From Rufibacter sp. DG15C (GTDB lineage: Bacteria > Bacteroidota > Bacteroidia > Cytophagales > Hymenobacteraceae), in assembly GCF_001577755.1 (NCBI RefSeq), contig NZ_CP010776.1:434001-498000 (forward strand): a stretch of DNA of 64,000 bases, given 5' to 3'. A model generated the notes under the pieces. It did not search any database, was not told where the DNA came from, and worked only from the letters and a program-made list of their open reading frames with translations. Positions 9,170 through 17,959 of this stretch are shown here, in pieces; the stretch's first letter is position 1, and every line of letters begins with the position of its first letter. The position numbers were made by a program, and so were the translations under genes.

Positions 9170-10369
9170 ATGAACTACTTTTATTATAGAACTTCTCCCC
9201 GCGTTCAAAGGCGTTTGAGGCCGTTCTGGAAATCTATTTTCTGGAAGTTGCTGATTGCCGCATTCCTTCTTCTAAACCTTATTTTATTGATAGCCGCCGG
9301 AAAGCCTAGGTCTGCTCCCATTGCCCCCATCCAACTCCGCGCTGAGAAGCTTTCGTTCACGCCCAATGAGTTTTTCATAGCCGATGTGGTGGATGAAAGG
9401 ACGTCCAGCAAAATGGTAGGGCATCTTATCCCACCGTTTGTGGTGCCAGATTTACCAGTTGCGGCGCAGGCTGTAGACTTTCAAGGGGGCAGTTTACCAG
9501 CCATCAAGACGTACATCAAGCAAAGCCTGGCACAAGATGCCAGTTTAAGGCCTATCACGCTCAAAATTAAAGAATATCAAGTTACAGAAACGCCTGGCGC
9601 CAAAGGCAAAGTGAACGGCCAGGTCACAATTACGGTGGCGTTTGAGCTTCGGCGCGAAGGCAAACAGATTCACCTGCTAGATTATAAAAGCGGTGCGCGG
9701 TATAGTAGGTCTGGCAACCAATTGACGGTGGTAGAACCTACGCTTAGAAAATTATTAAATGGCTCATTGGAATATTTTCATCTCTGGATGGAGCGCGAAG
9801 CCGCCGGCAATGAGAAACTAGCCAAAGGACTCCAAGTACACATTACGGACCACACCGAAAACACAGAGCCCGACACGCTTTTCTATGACCCTAACCGTCC
9901 GCTGAATTTCAGTGATTTCAAAGGTAGACGCCCACCCGATAATTTTGCCGCTACCATCTTTCCAGGCTTGTCTTATGAAAGCACGGCTACCATGGACAAG
10001 GGCATCATTCATATTAAAATCCATATAAAAGTGTATGCCCTCCGTGAACTCACTAAAGTGCGCGATGATGCGCGTGACGCCCGCACGCTTAACCATGAGC
10101 AACGGCATTTTGACATTGTGAAAGTGGCTTCTGAGCGCTTTAAACAGCGCATACAACCCCACAAGCTCACCATTGATGACTATGATTCCATGATTCAATA
10201 TGAGTACCTGAAAGCGCTCTGGGAAATTGGCGCTGAGCAGAAAAAGTATGACGCAGACACCAATCATGGTCAGTCTATGGCCGTTCAAATGAAATGGAAC
10301 GCTTATTTGGACGAAGAACTAAAGAAACTGGGTGTTGCTAGGGCTGCTGGTCTCACCTCGTCTAACTAG
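9170..10369 (+). CDS. DUF922-like membrane-anchored putative Zn-dependent protease
   Basis: The C-terminal part carries LNHEQRHFDI (about residue 310), the HExxH-type motif of the DUF922 family of predicted secreted metalloproteases, preceded by a PLNFSDFKGRRP entry segment typical of that domain. A single membrane anchor (FWKLLIAAFLLLNLILLIAAG) lies near the N-terminus, then a region of about 200 residues resembling a TonB-like/energy-transducer linker. The frame is open to a TTG at 9083, but the ATG at 9170 puts the anchor near the end of the protein in the usual way and is preferred. Proteolytic activity is not demonstrated. It is followed by a strong terminator. Confidence 0.7.
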   Translation: MNYFYYRTSPRVQRRLRPFWKSIFWKLLIAAFLLLNLILLIAAGKPRSAPIAPIQLRAEKLSFTPNEFFIADVVDERTSSKMVGHLIPPFVVPDLPVAAQAVDFQGGSLPAIKTYIKQSLAQDASLRPITLKIKEYQVTETPGAKGKVNGQVTITVAFELRREGKQIHLLDYKSGARYSRSGNQLTVVEPTLRKLLNGSLEYFHLWMEREAAGNEKLAKGLQVHITDHTENTEPDTLFYDPNRPLNFSDFKGRRPPDNFAATIFPGLSYESTATMDKGIIHIKIHIKVYALRELTKVRDDARDARTLNHEQRHFDIVKVASERFKQRIQPHKLTIDDYDSMIQYEYLKALWEIGAEQKKYDADTNHGQSMAVQMKWNAYLDEELKKLGVARAAGLTSSN

Positions 10370-10380
10370 TAAAACCAGCA

Positions 10381-10424
10381 AAAACGGATGGGCTTGCTTT
10401 GTGTAAAGCAAGCCCATCCGTTTT
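10381..10424. terminator. Bidirectional terminator between convergent genes
   Basis: A perfect 20-bp stem (AAAACGGATGGGCTTGCTTT paired across a GTGT loop) lies between the convergent DUF922 and SDR genes. Its right side ends in CGTTTTT, shared with palindrome copy 5. Confidence 0.88.
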
Positions 10425-10456
10425 TGACATATTTCCCAGAAAATAGGTTAAAAACG
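10419..10456. repeat. 38-nt palindrome, copy 5
   Basis: The arms have four and three changes, with loop CCAG. Its first six bases are also the last bases of the terminator stem. It ends 5 nt before the SDR stop codon. Confidence 0.8.
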
Positions 10457-10460
10457 CTTT

Positions 10461-11189
10461 TTAAAAATCCCGCACCGAACAAACCACATTCTTTGCCAAG
10501 TCTGGCTTTTTCATCAATTGAATTACTTTTTTAGCCGCCTCTTCCGGCGAAGCCAAGCCATTGTTCTGGTGCATGTCTTTGAAATTCTGCAGGCTGCTGA
10601 ACTGCGTCTCATCTGAGCTTCTAATCTGCTCCTGCATGTCAGTGTCAATCACGCCCGGCGACAGTGAGAACACCTTCACCCCGGTTTGCATCAAGTCTTG
10701 TTCCACTTGTGCCGTCTGGGACAGCATATCCAGTGCCGCTTTAGAAGCGCAATAGGCCGCCCAGCCATCAATAGGCCGCTGCCCCGCCCCCGAGCTGATG
10801 TTCACAATCATCTTCTCACAATCCTGCCGGTGCTGGTAGCTTTGCAAGAACATGTTCATGAGCATGGCCGGCACTACCACGTTCACGTCAAAGACAAACT
10901 CAAAGTGCTCGTTCTGGCTTTGGCCCACGTACCCAATGTCACCTACCACGCCGGCGTTGTTCACTAGCACAATCTTCTGGGCATCGGGTAAGGGTTCAAA
11001 AATCTTGTGCAGGTTGTGCTCCACCCCAGCCATGTCTGAGAAGTCTAGCGGCTGGTGCCGGTAGTTTTTATTGGTGATGGAGCAGTTTCTAGACACGCCA
11101 ATGACCTTGTTTTGATTGTCTTTCAACAAGGCTTCGGCTATGGCCTTGCCCAAACCCCTACTGGCCCCCGTGATGATATAGTAGTTCAT
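10461..11189 (-). CDS. Short-chain dehydrogenase/reductase, sepiapterin reductase-like
   Basis: The 242-residue NAD(P)(H)-dependent oxidoreductase has the Rossmann glycine motif TGASRGLG (7-14), NNAG at 77-80, the catalytic Ser132 and the pair Y146/K150 in YCASK. Overall length and the block VSLSPGVIDTDMQ-like near the C-terminus resemble the sepiapterin/benzil reductase subgroup. The substrate cannot be read from the sequence. It is transcribed towards the terminator shared with the DUF922 gene and has no obvious operon partner. Confidence 0.85.
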   Translation of the reverse strand: MNYYIITGASRGLGKAIAEALLKDNQNKVIGVSRNCSITNKNYRHQPLDFSDMAGVEHNLHKIFEPLPDAQKIVLVNNAGVVGDIGYVGQSQNEHFEFVFDVNVVVPAMLMNMFLQSYQHRQDCEKMIVNISSGAGQRPIDGWAAYCASKAALDMLSQTAQVEQDLMQTGVKVFSLSPGVIDTDMQEQIRSSDETQFSSLQNFKDMHQNNGLASPEEAAKKVIQLMKKPDLAKNVVCSVRDF

Positions 11190-11323
11190 TTCTATTTAAT
11201 TAGAAATTAAAAATTAGAGATTGGAAATGGATGTTCTGGATTTCCACCTTGGATTTGCATACGGAAAAGAATGGGTAGAAAGTTGGCATGTGATGCTAGA
11301 TACAACACCTTCTGGCAAATGAA

Positions 11324-11770
11324 TTACTTGCGAGGGCCGTATTGGGCTATGTGCATGGATTCATAGAGTTGAGTAAGATGGTCCTTCCCAAATTTCTTTT
11401 CAAGCGCCAACCGCATTTGGTCATTGTAGCAATCTACACCCGGTACACCAATGCACGTGACTACACGGTTAATTTTCACCCCATATTCCTTCTCCAACTT
11501 AGTATAAAAGATATGCAGCATACTAGTAGAATCTGAGTCAAACCCAACCTCAATAATCATTCTTGTATCTCCGTGCGCAATCTCTTCTTGCGCCAATGAT
11601 TTGCCTGAGGCGCAATCTGAAACCCGTTTTCTAACCCCCCTTAGGTAGCTTTCTTCCTTTGTATAGGTAGGATTTGCCCAAAACAAACCAACCACTGCTG
11701 TGGCTTAAAGAAGCAGGAGAGCTATGTATGGCTCTTTCTTTAAGAAAAGCAGTTTCGGTTTGATTCTCAT
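11324..11770 (-). pseudogene. Small anchored protein gene interrupted by an in-frame TAA
   Basis: Read from ATG 11770, the frame gives MRIKPKLLFLKKEPYIALLLL, then TAA at 11705-11707, then ATAVVGLFWANPTYTKEE and on to the end at 11324. Without the stop this is one 148-residue protein whose N-terminus is a convincing signal anchor spanning the stop. If translation restarts at GTG 11695, a 123-residue protein lacking half the anchor results. The rest (CIGVPGVDCYNDQMR near the end) is not a family I know. A recent nonsense mutation or a base error is the simplest reading. Confidence 0.6.
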
Positions 11771-11796
11771 CTTGTATAGGCTCTGCCTTTAGATTC

Positions 11797-11834
11797 CGTT
11801 TTTGGCCTGTTTCCATAAAAATAGCCGAAAAACG
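11797..11834. repeat. 38-nt palindrome, copy 6
   Basis: The left arm has one change and the right three. The right flank GGAGTT is shared with five other copies. It lies 26 nt upstream of the interrupted gene's ATG. Confidence 0.85.
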
Positions 11835-11846
11835 GAGTTCCTTTAC

Positions 11847-11890
11847 AAAATGAAAGAGCCAACGCTCGCGAGTGTTGGCTCTTTCATTTT
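11847..11890. terminator. Strong hairpin upstream of the interrupted gene, after hslU
   Basis: The stem AAAATGAAAGAGCCAAC pairs perfectly with its complement across a 10-nt GC-rich loop, with A and T runs at the two ends. It would terminate hslU transcription (minus strand) and works in both directions. Confidence 0.75.
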
Positions 11891-11922
11891 ATGTTCATTG
11901 CATTTTATCACCGCCTGTCTAG

Positions 11923-11952
11923 GTCGCCCACAAGATCCTTTCAGGATGACAA
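11923..11952. repeat. GTCATCCTGAAAGG-family repeat, copy 1
   Basis: Read on the minus strand this begins TTGTCATCCTGAAAGGATC and runs about 30 nt. It is nearly identical to the pair at 39975 and 40531. Words of this type are widespread intergenic repeats in Bacteroidota (general knowledge). Confidence 0.7.
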
Positions 11953-12008
11953 ATGTGGGTAGAGCTGCATTGCTAATTTCTAATCTCTAATTTTTAATTT
12001 CTAATTAC

Positions 12009-13418
12009 CTAAAGGATGTATTGACTCAAATCACGGTTCTTGACCATGTCGCGCAGACGCTCTTCCACCAGCTCTGGGGTCACCAAAAGCCGGGCATTGG
12101 CGGGAATGGTGTCTGGCACGTCATACAGAATGTCATTGAGCAGGCGGCTCATGACGGTGTGCAGACGGCGGGCGCCAATGTTCTCTACCTCGGCATTTAC
12201 CTCAAACGCGATTTCTGCGATCTTGTGCAGGGCCTCGTCTGAGAAGGAAAGTTCTACCTCCTCGGCACGAAGCAACTCTACATACTGCTTGGTAAGGGCG
12301 TTCTTTGGATACTTGAGAATCTGATAGAAATCGTCCTTGCTCAGGCTTTGCAATTCTACTCTAATCGGGAAACGTCCCTGCAACTCTGGAATCAAGTCTG
12401 AGGGCTTGGCTACGTGGAAGGCCCCGGCGGCAATGAACAGGATATGGTCGGTTTTGATGACGCCGTACTTGGTGTTCACGGTGCTGCCTTCTACAATAGG
12501 CAAAAGGTCACGCTGTACTCCCTCGCGGCTCACGTCCGGGCCGCTCCCGCCTTTTCCGCTGGCACTGGCTACTTTGTCAATCTCGTCAATGAAGATGACA
12601 CCGGCGTTTTCGGCTTTGGCAATGGCTTCTTCCTTCACCTCGTCCATGTCAATGAGTTTGGACGCTTCTTCTTCTAGGAGAATCTTGCGGGCCTCAGAAA
12701 TAGTGACTTTGCGCTTCTTGGTTTTCTTTGGCATCATGTTGCCAATCATCTCCTGGATGCCGGCCATCTGCATTTCGTCCATGCCAGGCCCCATCACACC
12801 CACGCCCGAAGACGGATTGTGCGCTACCTTGATTTCAATCTTGCGGTCTTCCAGTTCGCCGTTTCTAATCTTCTCTCTAAAGCGCTCACGTGTACGCTCG
12901 TTCAGTTCGTAGTCATTGTCAGGCACGTCTGAGGTAGAATTGGAGCTCCCGCCAAAACCTAGCATGCCGTTACCGCCACCAGATTGGTTGATAGGCGGAA
13001 TCAAGGCATCAAGGATGATGTCTTCCACCATTTGGGCGGCCTGCGTTTTCACTTCTTCCTTTTTACGGGTCTTGACCATGTTCACGGCCTGTTCTACCAG
13101 ATCACGCACCATGCTTTCCACGTCGCGGCCTATGTAACCCACCTCGGTAAATTTGGAGGCTTCCACTTTGGTGAAGGGTGCGTCTGCAATGCTGGCCAAA
13201 CGACGAGCAATCTCGGTCTTCCCTACGCCTGTGGCGCCAATCATCAAGATGTTGTTGGGCACAATCTCCTTTTGCATCTCGGGGTCGGCGTGCATGCGGC
13301 GCCAGCGGTTACGCAGGGCAATGGCCACGTTGCGCTTGGCGTCATGCTGGCCAATGATGTATTTATCCAGTTCGGCTACAATCTGAGCGGGGGTCAAGTA
13401 CTTGGTTGGATCTAACAT
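12009..13418 (-). CDS. hslU: ATP-dependent protease ATPase subunit HslU
   Basis: This AAA+ unfoldase feeds substrates to the HslV peptidase. In 469 residues it shows Walker A GATGVGKT (61-68), the pore/sensor block GYIGRDVESMVRDL, a large I-domain insertion (roughly 115-240), Walker B VIFIDEIDK and the C-terminal dock ending MVKNRDLSQYIL, which activates HslV. The inserted domain holds a glycine-rich Bacteroidota-specific stretch (SGGGNGMLGFGGSS). hslV is not adjacent in this window. A 16-nt tandem repeat begins 7 nt upstream of its start codon. Confidence 0.96.
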   Translation of the reverse strand: MLDPTKYLTPAQIVAELDKYIIGQHDAKRNVAIALRNRWRRMHADPEMQKEIVPNNILMIGATGVGKTEIARRLASIADAPFTKVEASKFTEVGYIGRDVESMVRDLVEQAVNMVKTRKKEEVKTQAAQMVEDIILDALIPPINQSGGGNGMLGFGGSSNSTSDVPDNDYELNERTRERFREKIRNGELEDRKIEIKVAHNPSSGVGVMGPGMDEMQMAGIQEMIGNMMPKKTKKRKVTISEARKILLEEEASKLIDMDEVKEEAIAKAENAGVIFIDEIDKVASASGKGGSGPDVSREGVQRDLLPIVEGSTVNTKYGVIKTDHILFIAAGAFHVAKPSDLIPELQGRFPIRVELQSLSKDDFYQILKYPKNALTKQYVELLRAEEVELSFSDEALHKIAEIAFEVNAEVENIGARRLHTVMSRLLNDILYDVPDTIPANARLLVTPELVEERLRDMVKNRDLSQYIL

Positions 13419-13424
13419 AAGTTA

Positions 13425-13460
13425 TTGAATGATTGAGAGATTGAATGATTGAGAGATTGA
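13425..13460. repeat. Tandem repeat of TTGAATGATTGAGAGA
   Basis: There are 2.25 perfect copies of a 16-nt unit, the first ending in the 5' leader of hslU about 7 nt from the ATG. Perfect tandem units can change copy number by slippage. Confidence 0.85.
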
Positions 13461-13583
13461 TATTTTCTCTATGCATCCTTCTTCAAGTTTATAGTCTACA
13501 CCCGAAGGCTGTTTTTTTTACTTCTTTAAAATGGGGTATAAGATGGCGTAGCTGACTTACAGATTTTGTTATGTATCGTTTTG

Positions 13584-14021
13584 CTAGTTAAATCTTTCAA
13601 ATTCAGCATAAGCGCTAAACCATTCATCTTTGATACTACTGGCATTGTAGTGATTTTCTAACAGGCTTATATCACGGTTGAATATATTGCACATCCTTAT
13701 CCAATTCTCCTTTTCTGCTTTCCAATATCCTTTGTCGCTTTTTAAAACTGCCTGTAATAAGTCACCATCATATAAATCTCCGTCAGATAGTATATTTCCA
13801 TCTAATTTATCAAGTGCTATAGGTACCAGATACTTAAGCCCAATATTCTGCCCAATCATGATTCTTAGGTCTTCTGTTTCAAAGTCCTTAAGGGGCTTCT
13901 TTCTAAGTCTGTGGCAGGTTGTTACCAAATGACTGTTGTACTCTGGTTCGCCCCAATAATCCTTTTCTAAACTTTCTATTGTCATTGAGAGCCAATTATT
14001 CTCAACCTTGGATTTGTTCAC
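13584..14021 (-). CDS. CdiI-like contact-dependent inhibition immunity protein (orphan)
   Basis: The 145-residue sequence resembles the CdiI_2 immunity family: IESLEKDYWGEPEYNSHLV, then TTCHRLRKKPLKDFETEDLR, then MIGQNIGLKYLVPIALDKL and a GDLLQAVL block, in the order I recall for that family. Such proteins neutralise toxin tips delivered by neighbouring cells. No CdiA/CdiB, Rhs, VgrG or polymorphic toxin gene is anywhere in the window, so it is an orphan. The coding region is clearly AT-rich against flanking hslU and porQ, which suggests acquisition. The assignment is from memory of motif pattern. Confidence 0.65.
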   Translation of the reverse strand: MNKSKVENNWLSMTIESLEKDYWGEPEYNSHLVTTCHRLRKKPLKDFETEDLRIMIGQNIGLKYLVPIALDKLDGNILSDGDLYDGDLLQAVLKSDKGYWKAEKENWIRMCNIFNRDISLLENHYNASSIKDEWFSAYAEFERFN

Positions 14022-14055
14022 TTTGTTTGCTTTCTATAGTTAATTTTAAGGCCAT

Positions 14056-14093
14056 CGTTTTTAGGTTCTTTCACAGGAAATAGGCAAAAAACG
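14056..14093. repeat. 38-nt palindrome, copy 7
   Basis: The left arm has five changes and the right three. It lies 34 nt upstream of the orphan immunity gene's start. Confidence 0.7.
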
Positions 14094-14112
14094 GTAATAC
14101 TCCGTGTTCTTT

Positions 14113-14152
14113 CCTACCATCTCCACATTTTCAAATTTTCACATTTTCAAAT
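14113..14152. repeat. CACATTTTCAAATTTTC word repeat
   Basis: This AT-rich stretch of overlapping words begins CCTACCAT. A closely similar stretch occurs reversed at about 56229-56271 and another at 56384-56409. Confidence 0.5.
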
Positions 14153-14155
14153 AAG

Positions 14156-14192
14156 AAATAGCACATCAGCACATTAAACCATTAGCACATTA
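14156..14192. repeat. TAGCACATCAGCACATTA word repeat, copy 2
   Basis: This near-identical partner of 7808-7844 here ends 1 nt before the porQ stop codon. The two copies stand in unrelated gene contexts. Confidence 0.65.
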
Positions 14193-15242
14193 TCAAAGGT
14201 CTGGTGCCTTACTCAAAAAGCTGTTCAGGTCGGTGGTGAGCGTGAGGTAATGACCGGCGCCGGCCACGTGAAACTTGGCGTAGCTGTAGTCAAGCCGGAA
14301 GGCTTTGATACGGATGGAGCTCCCGAAGGAGAAGCCTGCCATGCCGCCCGCGTTTTCTTGGACCAGTTCCTGGTGCCGCAAGTGGTTGTACCCCGCCCGC
14401 AGCTGAAAGTTTTGGCTCAGGAGAAATTCGCCGCCCACCACAAAGTGCCGGGCCAGTTGATCCCCGAAGCTTTTCTCCTCCTTCACCTCCTCGTTGTTCT
14501 CATTGATAGTGCCTTTCTGGTTGGGGTCCAAATACACAATATCCCATCTGTGCAACTGATGGCCCGTCACCGACAACCTGAACGGCGCATGCTCGGGCTT
14601 GTAACTCACGCCCAGCTGTACGTCCAAGGGCAACGGCTCAAGCTCTCCCCCGTCATAGGGTTTGAGCATAAGGCCCAGGTTTTTAATGGCTACGCCTACA
14701 ATCAACTCCTTTTGGGGATGCTTGAACGCGCCACCCAAATCAATGGCCGTAGCAAAGGCTTGGTTGCCGGCAATGTTAGATACGGCTCCTTTCAACGTGC
14801 CACCTACCGTGAAATGCTCAATGGTTGACGCATGCGAAAGCGTAACTACATAGTTCCGCACGTTGAAGCTTCCCTCCTCCAAACCGGCGGCATCACGTTG
14901 GGTGAAATCGCCATAATCCAAGTACTGCACCCCCACGGCATTTCTGCCGTATTTGGCGTGATCAAAGGTGTACTGGACATTGTTCTGACTGATGTCTGAG
15001 AGGTAGTTGAGGTGCGTGAACGACAGGTGGTTGTTGGTCTTAGCCTGCAACAGGGCCGGGTTTTCAGTGACTGCGTTCACCTCTTCCAAACCTGAGGAAA
15101 TGTTGATACCGCCCAAAGCGGCAACCCGTGCATGCGTGGGCACCTGCAGGAACGAAAAAGCAGAACGCCCTCCTATCTGGGCATAGGTACACTGCAGCAC
15201 AGCAACCCATAGAAGCCCCAGAAGGAAAAGGCGTTTTTGCAT
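14193..15242 (-). CDS. porQ: Type IX secretion system protein PorQ
   Basis: This 349-residue outer-membrane beta-barrel protein helps tether the attachment complex that anchors type IX cargo at the surface (family knowledge). The signal peptide is residues 1-21 (ending CTYA). The mature start QIGGRSAFSFLQVPTHARVAALGG is the family's hallmark, followed by alternating beta strands and an aromatic C-terminal strand region. It lies immediately upstream of lon on the same strand with a 24-nt gap, so it is probably read with it. porU and porV are not in the window. Confidence 0.88.
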   Translation of the reverse strand: MQKRLFLLGLLWVAVLQCTYAQIGGRSAFSFLQVPTHARVAALGGINISSGLEEVNAVTENPALLQAKTNNHLSFTHLNYLSDISQNNVQYTFDHAKYGRNAVGVQYLDYGDFTQRDAAGLEEGSFNVRNYVVTLSHASTIEHFTVGGTLKGAVSNIAGNQAFATAIDLGGAFKHPQKELIVGVAIKNLGLMLKPYDGGELEPLPLDVQLGVSYKPEHAPFRLSVTGHQLHRWDIVYLDPNQKGTINENNEEVKEEKSFGDQLARHFVVGGEFLLSQNFQLRAGYNHLRHQELVQENAGGMAGFSFGSSIRIKAFRLDYSYAKFHVAGAGHYLTLTTDLNSFLSKAPDL

Positions 15243-15266
15243 TGTTTTCGTGAAAAGAGGCTAAAA

Positions 15267-17813
15267 TCAGCTGTCGGCTTTGGCCGGAACTGGTTCCTCG
15301 GTGACCTTCAATTCTAAGGGCTTAGATACTTTCTCTGGCAGAAGCGCGAACTCCAGCACGTCATCCACGCGGTCCACGTAATGAATGTTGAGCCCAGCAA
15401 TGTAATGGGCGGCAATCTCATTCACGTCTTTGCGGTTCTTGTCGCAGAGAATCACGTCTTTCACGCCGGCGCGCTTGGCCGCCAGAATCTTCTCTTTGAT
15501 ACCACCCACCGGCAATACTTTTCCGCGAAGGGTTATTTCACCAGTCATGGCCAGATGCGAGCGCACTTTGCGTTGCGTAAACACTGAGGCAATGGAGGTA
15601 AAGATGGCGATACCAGCGCTTGGCCCATCCTTCGGCACCGCCCCTTCCGGGAAGTGGATGTGCAGGTCATACTGGTCAAACAGGCGGTAGTCAATGTCTA
15701 ACTCCTGGGCGCGGGCGCGCAAGTAAGAAATTGCTGTCATGGCAGACTCCTTCATCACATCGCCTAACTGACCTGACAAGGTCAACTTCCCTTTTCCGCG
15801 GCTCAACAGAGACTCAATGAACAGGATGTCGCCGCCCACGCTGGTCCAGGCCAAGCCCGTCACCACGCCTGCGGTTTCATTGTCTTGGTAGAGTTCTTTG
15901 TCGAAGATTTCTGGTCCCAGGATGCGTACCACGTCTTTGGGTTCCAGCTTGGCCGGCCACTCCTCTTCCATGGCCTTGGATTTGGCAATGTTCCTTACTA
16001 CCGCACCTAGTTTCCGTTCCAGATTCCTTACCCCAGATTCACGGGTATAGTCCTCTATCACCTTCTGAATAGCCGCCGTGGAGAAAGCGACGTCTTTGGG
16101 TTCCAGGCCGTGGTCTGCTTTGAGCTTGGACAGCAGGTGGCGCTTGGCAATCTCTATCTTTTCTTCAATGGTATAACCAGTCACCTCAATAATCTCCATC
16201 CGGTCGCGTAGAGCCGGGTGAATGGTATCCAGGGAGTTAGCCGTGGCGATGAAAAGCACCTTGGACAGGTCATACTCCACCTCCAGGTAATTATCCACGA
16301 AGGTATGGTTCTGCTCTGGGTCCAAAACTTCCAGCAAGGCGCTGGATGGATCGCCTCTGAAATCAGAATTAATCTTGTCTACCTCGTCTAGAATCATTAC
16401 CGGATTAGAGGATTCTACCTTCTTGATTTGGCTGATGATACGGCCCGGCATGGCGCCCACGTAGGTCTTGCGGTGCCCTCTTATCTCCGCTTCGTCACGC
16501 ACACCGCCCAAGGCAATGCGCACGTATTTACGGCCCAACGCTTTGGCTACGGAACGACCCAGCGAGGTTTTCCCCACGCCCGGAGGTCCATACAGGCAAA
16601 GGATAGGCGCCTTCATGTCGTTTTTCAGCTTCAAGACGGCCAAGTACTCCAGGATGCGTTCTTTCACTTTCTCCAGCCCGTAATGGTCGGCGTCCAGAAT
16701 CTTCTTGGTGCGCTTTAAGTTGAAGTTGTCTTTGGTGTTTTCGTTCCAAGGTAAGTCCAGCAAGAACTCGCAGTAGTTCAAAGAGATGGGATACTCCGCG
16801 GCCTGCGGGTTCAAGCGACCTAGTTTGTCTATCTCTTTGTTGAAGTGCTTGGCCACGGTTTCGGGCCATTTCTTCTTGGCGGCGCGCAGGCGCATCTTCT
16901 CCACCTCCTGCTCAGGGCCGTCCATACCCAGTTCATCTTGCAAAACCTTAATCTGCTGACGCAGGAAATAATCGCGCTGCTGTTCGTCAATGTCCAGGTG
17001 TACCTTACTGTGGATTTCCTGCTTGATTTCCAGCATCTGGATTTCGCGCATCATCAACTGCAACAAGGTAGTGCCTCGCTCCACGCCGTCATTGATTTCC
17101 AACAGCTTCTGCTTCTGGGCCACCTCTACGTTGATGTTAGAGGATAAGAAATGCGTCAAGAAGCTAGGACTGTCAATGTTGTCCAGGGCTACTTGTGCCT
17201 CTTGCGGAATCTCTGGGTTCAGCTTGAGAATCTTGGCCGCCGCCTCTTGCAGGGAGCTCACCAAGGCCTTTACCTCTTTGCTGGTTTTGTTAGGAAATAC
17301 TTCTGGGCAGTAAGACACCTTGGCCGTTAAATACGGGTCTTCCTGGGTGACTTCTTCTACCTTAAAGCGGCTCTGTCCTTGAATGATGATGGTGGTGTTC
17401 CCGTCAGGCAAGACCAGCATCTTCAGGATCTTGGCCATGGTGCCCACAGTGTAGAGGTCTTCGCCGCCCGGCTCCTCAGCGGACATGTTCTTCTGGGCTA
17501 CTACGCCCACAATCTTATCGCCGCGGTAGGCTTTGCGCACCAGTTTCACAGACTTCTTTCTGGTCACGGTGATAGGTAAGACCACGCCCGGGAAAAGCAC
17601 GGTGTTGCGCACCGGCAAAAGCGGCAGAGTATCAGGTTTATTCTTTTCAGCGCCTTCTCCGTCCTCCAGGTCAGTGGTGATAATAGAGATGATGTCTCCA
17701 TTGCCATCATCTGCCAAGTCGGCAAGCATGAGTTGGTGCAGTAGGGTATCTTGGGTATTATTCATAAAAGCGTTCTCTTGGAATGCCATAATGACAGCAT
17801 TCTGCGCAGGCAA
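15267..17813 (-). CDS. lon: ATP-dependent Lon protease
   Basis: This cytosolic AAA+ serine protease degrades misfolded and regulatory proteins. In 848 residues the order is: N-terminal substrate domain (LPLLPVRNTVLFPGVVLP, about residues 63-80), Walker A GPPGVGKT, Walker B MILDEVDKI, then the protease domain with catalytic Ser in KDGPSAGIAI and Lys in GGIKEKILAAKRAG. Several in-frame ATGs occur near the start (17813, 17789, 17765); the called one is the longest. The acidic N-terminal extension is common in this phylum. No heat-shock operator was recognised upstream. Confidence 0.96.
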   Translation of the reverse strand: MPAQNAVIMAFQENAFMNNTQDTLLHQLMLADLADDGNGDIISIITTDLEDGEGAEKNKPDTLPLLPVRNTVLFPGVVLPITVTRKKSVKLVRKAYRGDKIVGVVAQKNMSAEEPGGEDLYTVGTMAKILKMLVLPDGNTTIIIQGQSRFKVEEVTQEDPYLTAKVSYCPEVFPNKTSKEVKALVSSLQEAAAKILKLNPEIPQEAQVALDNIDSPSFLTHFLSSNINVEVAQKQKLLEINDGVERGTTLLQLMMREIQMLEIKQEIHSKVHLDIDEQQRDYFLRQQIKVLQDELGMDGPEQEVEKMRLRAAKKKWPETVAKHFNKEIDKLGRLNPQAAEYPISLNYCEFLLDLPWNENTKDNFNLKRTKKILDADHYGLEKVKERILEYLAVLKLKNDMKAPILCLYGPPGVGKTSLGRSVAKALGRKYVRIALGGVRDEAEIRGHRKTYVGAMPGRIISQIKKVESSNPVMILDEVDKINSDFRGDPSSALLEVLDPEQNHTFVDNYLEVEYDLSKVLFIATANSLDTIHPALRDRMEIIEVTGYTIEEKIEIAKRHLLSKLKADHGLEPKDVAFSTAAIQKVIEDYTRESGVRNLERKLGAVVRNIAKSKAMEEEWPAKLEPKDVVRILGPEIFDKELYQDNETAGVVTGLAWTSVGGDILFIESLLSRGKGKLTLSGQLGDVMKESAMTAISYLRARAQELDIDYRLFDQYDLHIHFPEGAVPKDGPSAGIAIFTSIASVFTQRKVRSHLAMTGEITLRGKVLPVGGIKEKILAAKRAGVKDVILCDKNRKDVNEIAAHYIAGLNIHYVDRVDDVLEFALLPEKVSKPLELKVTEEPVPAKADS

Positions 17814-17959
17814 TGCGCGGTTTTGGATGAAGATAGATATATGTCAAGTCCTATGCCAATGTCTGCCGCAAAACTTCTCTATTTGCTAAGAGAACCCAAC
17901 AGAAAAACTTACATTTGATATGTAATTAAGAATAGTGTACCCCTGGCCGCTATTTTACT

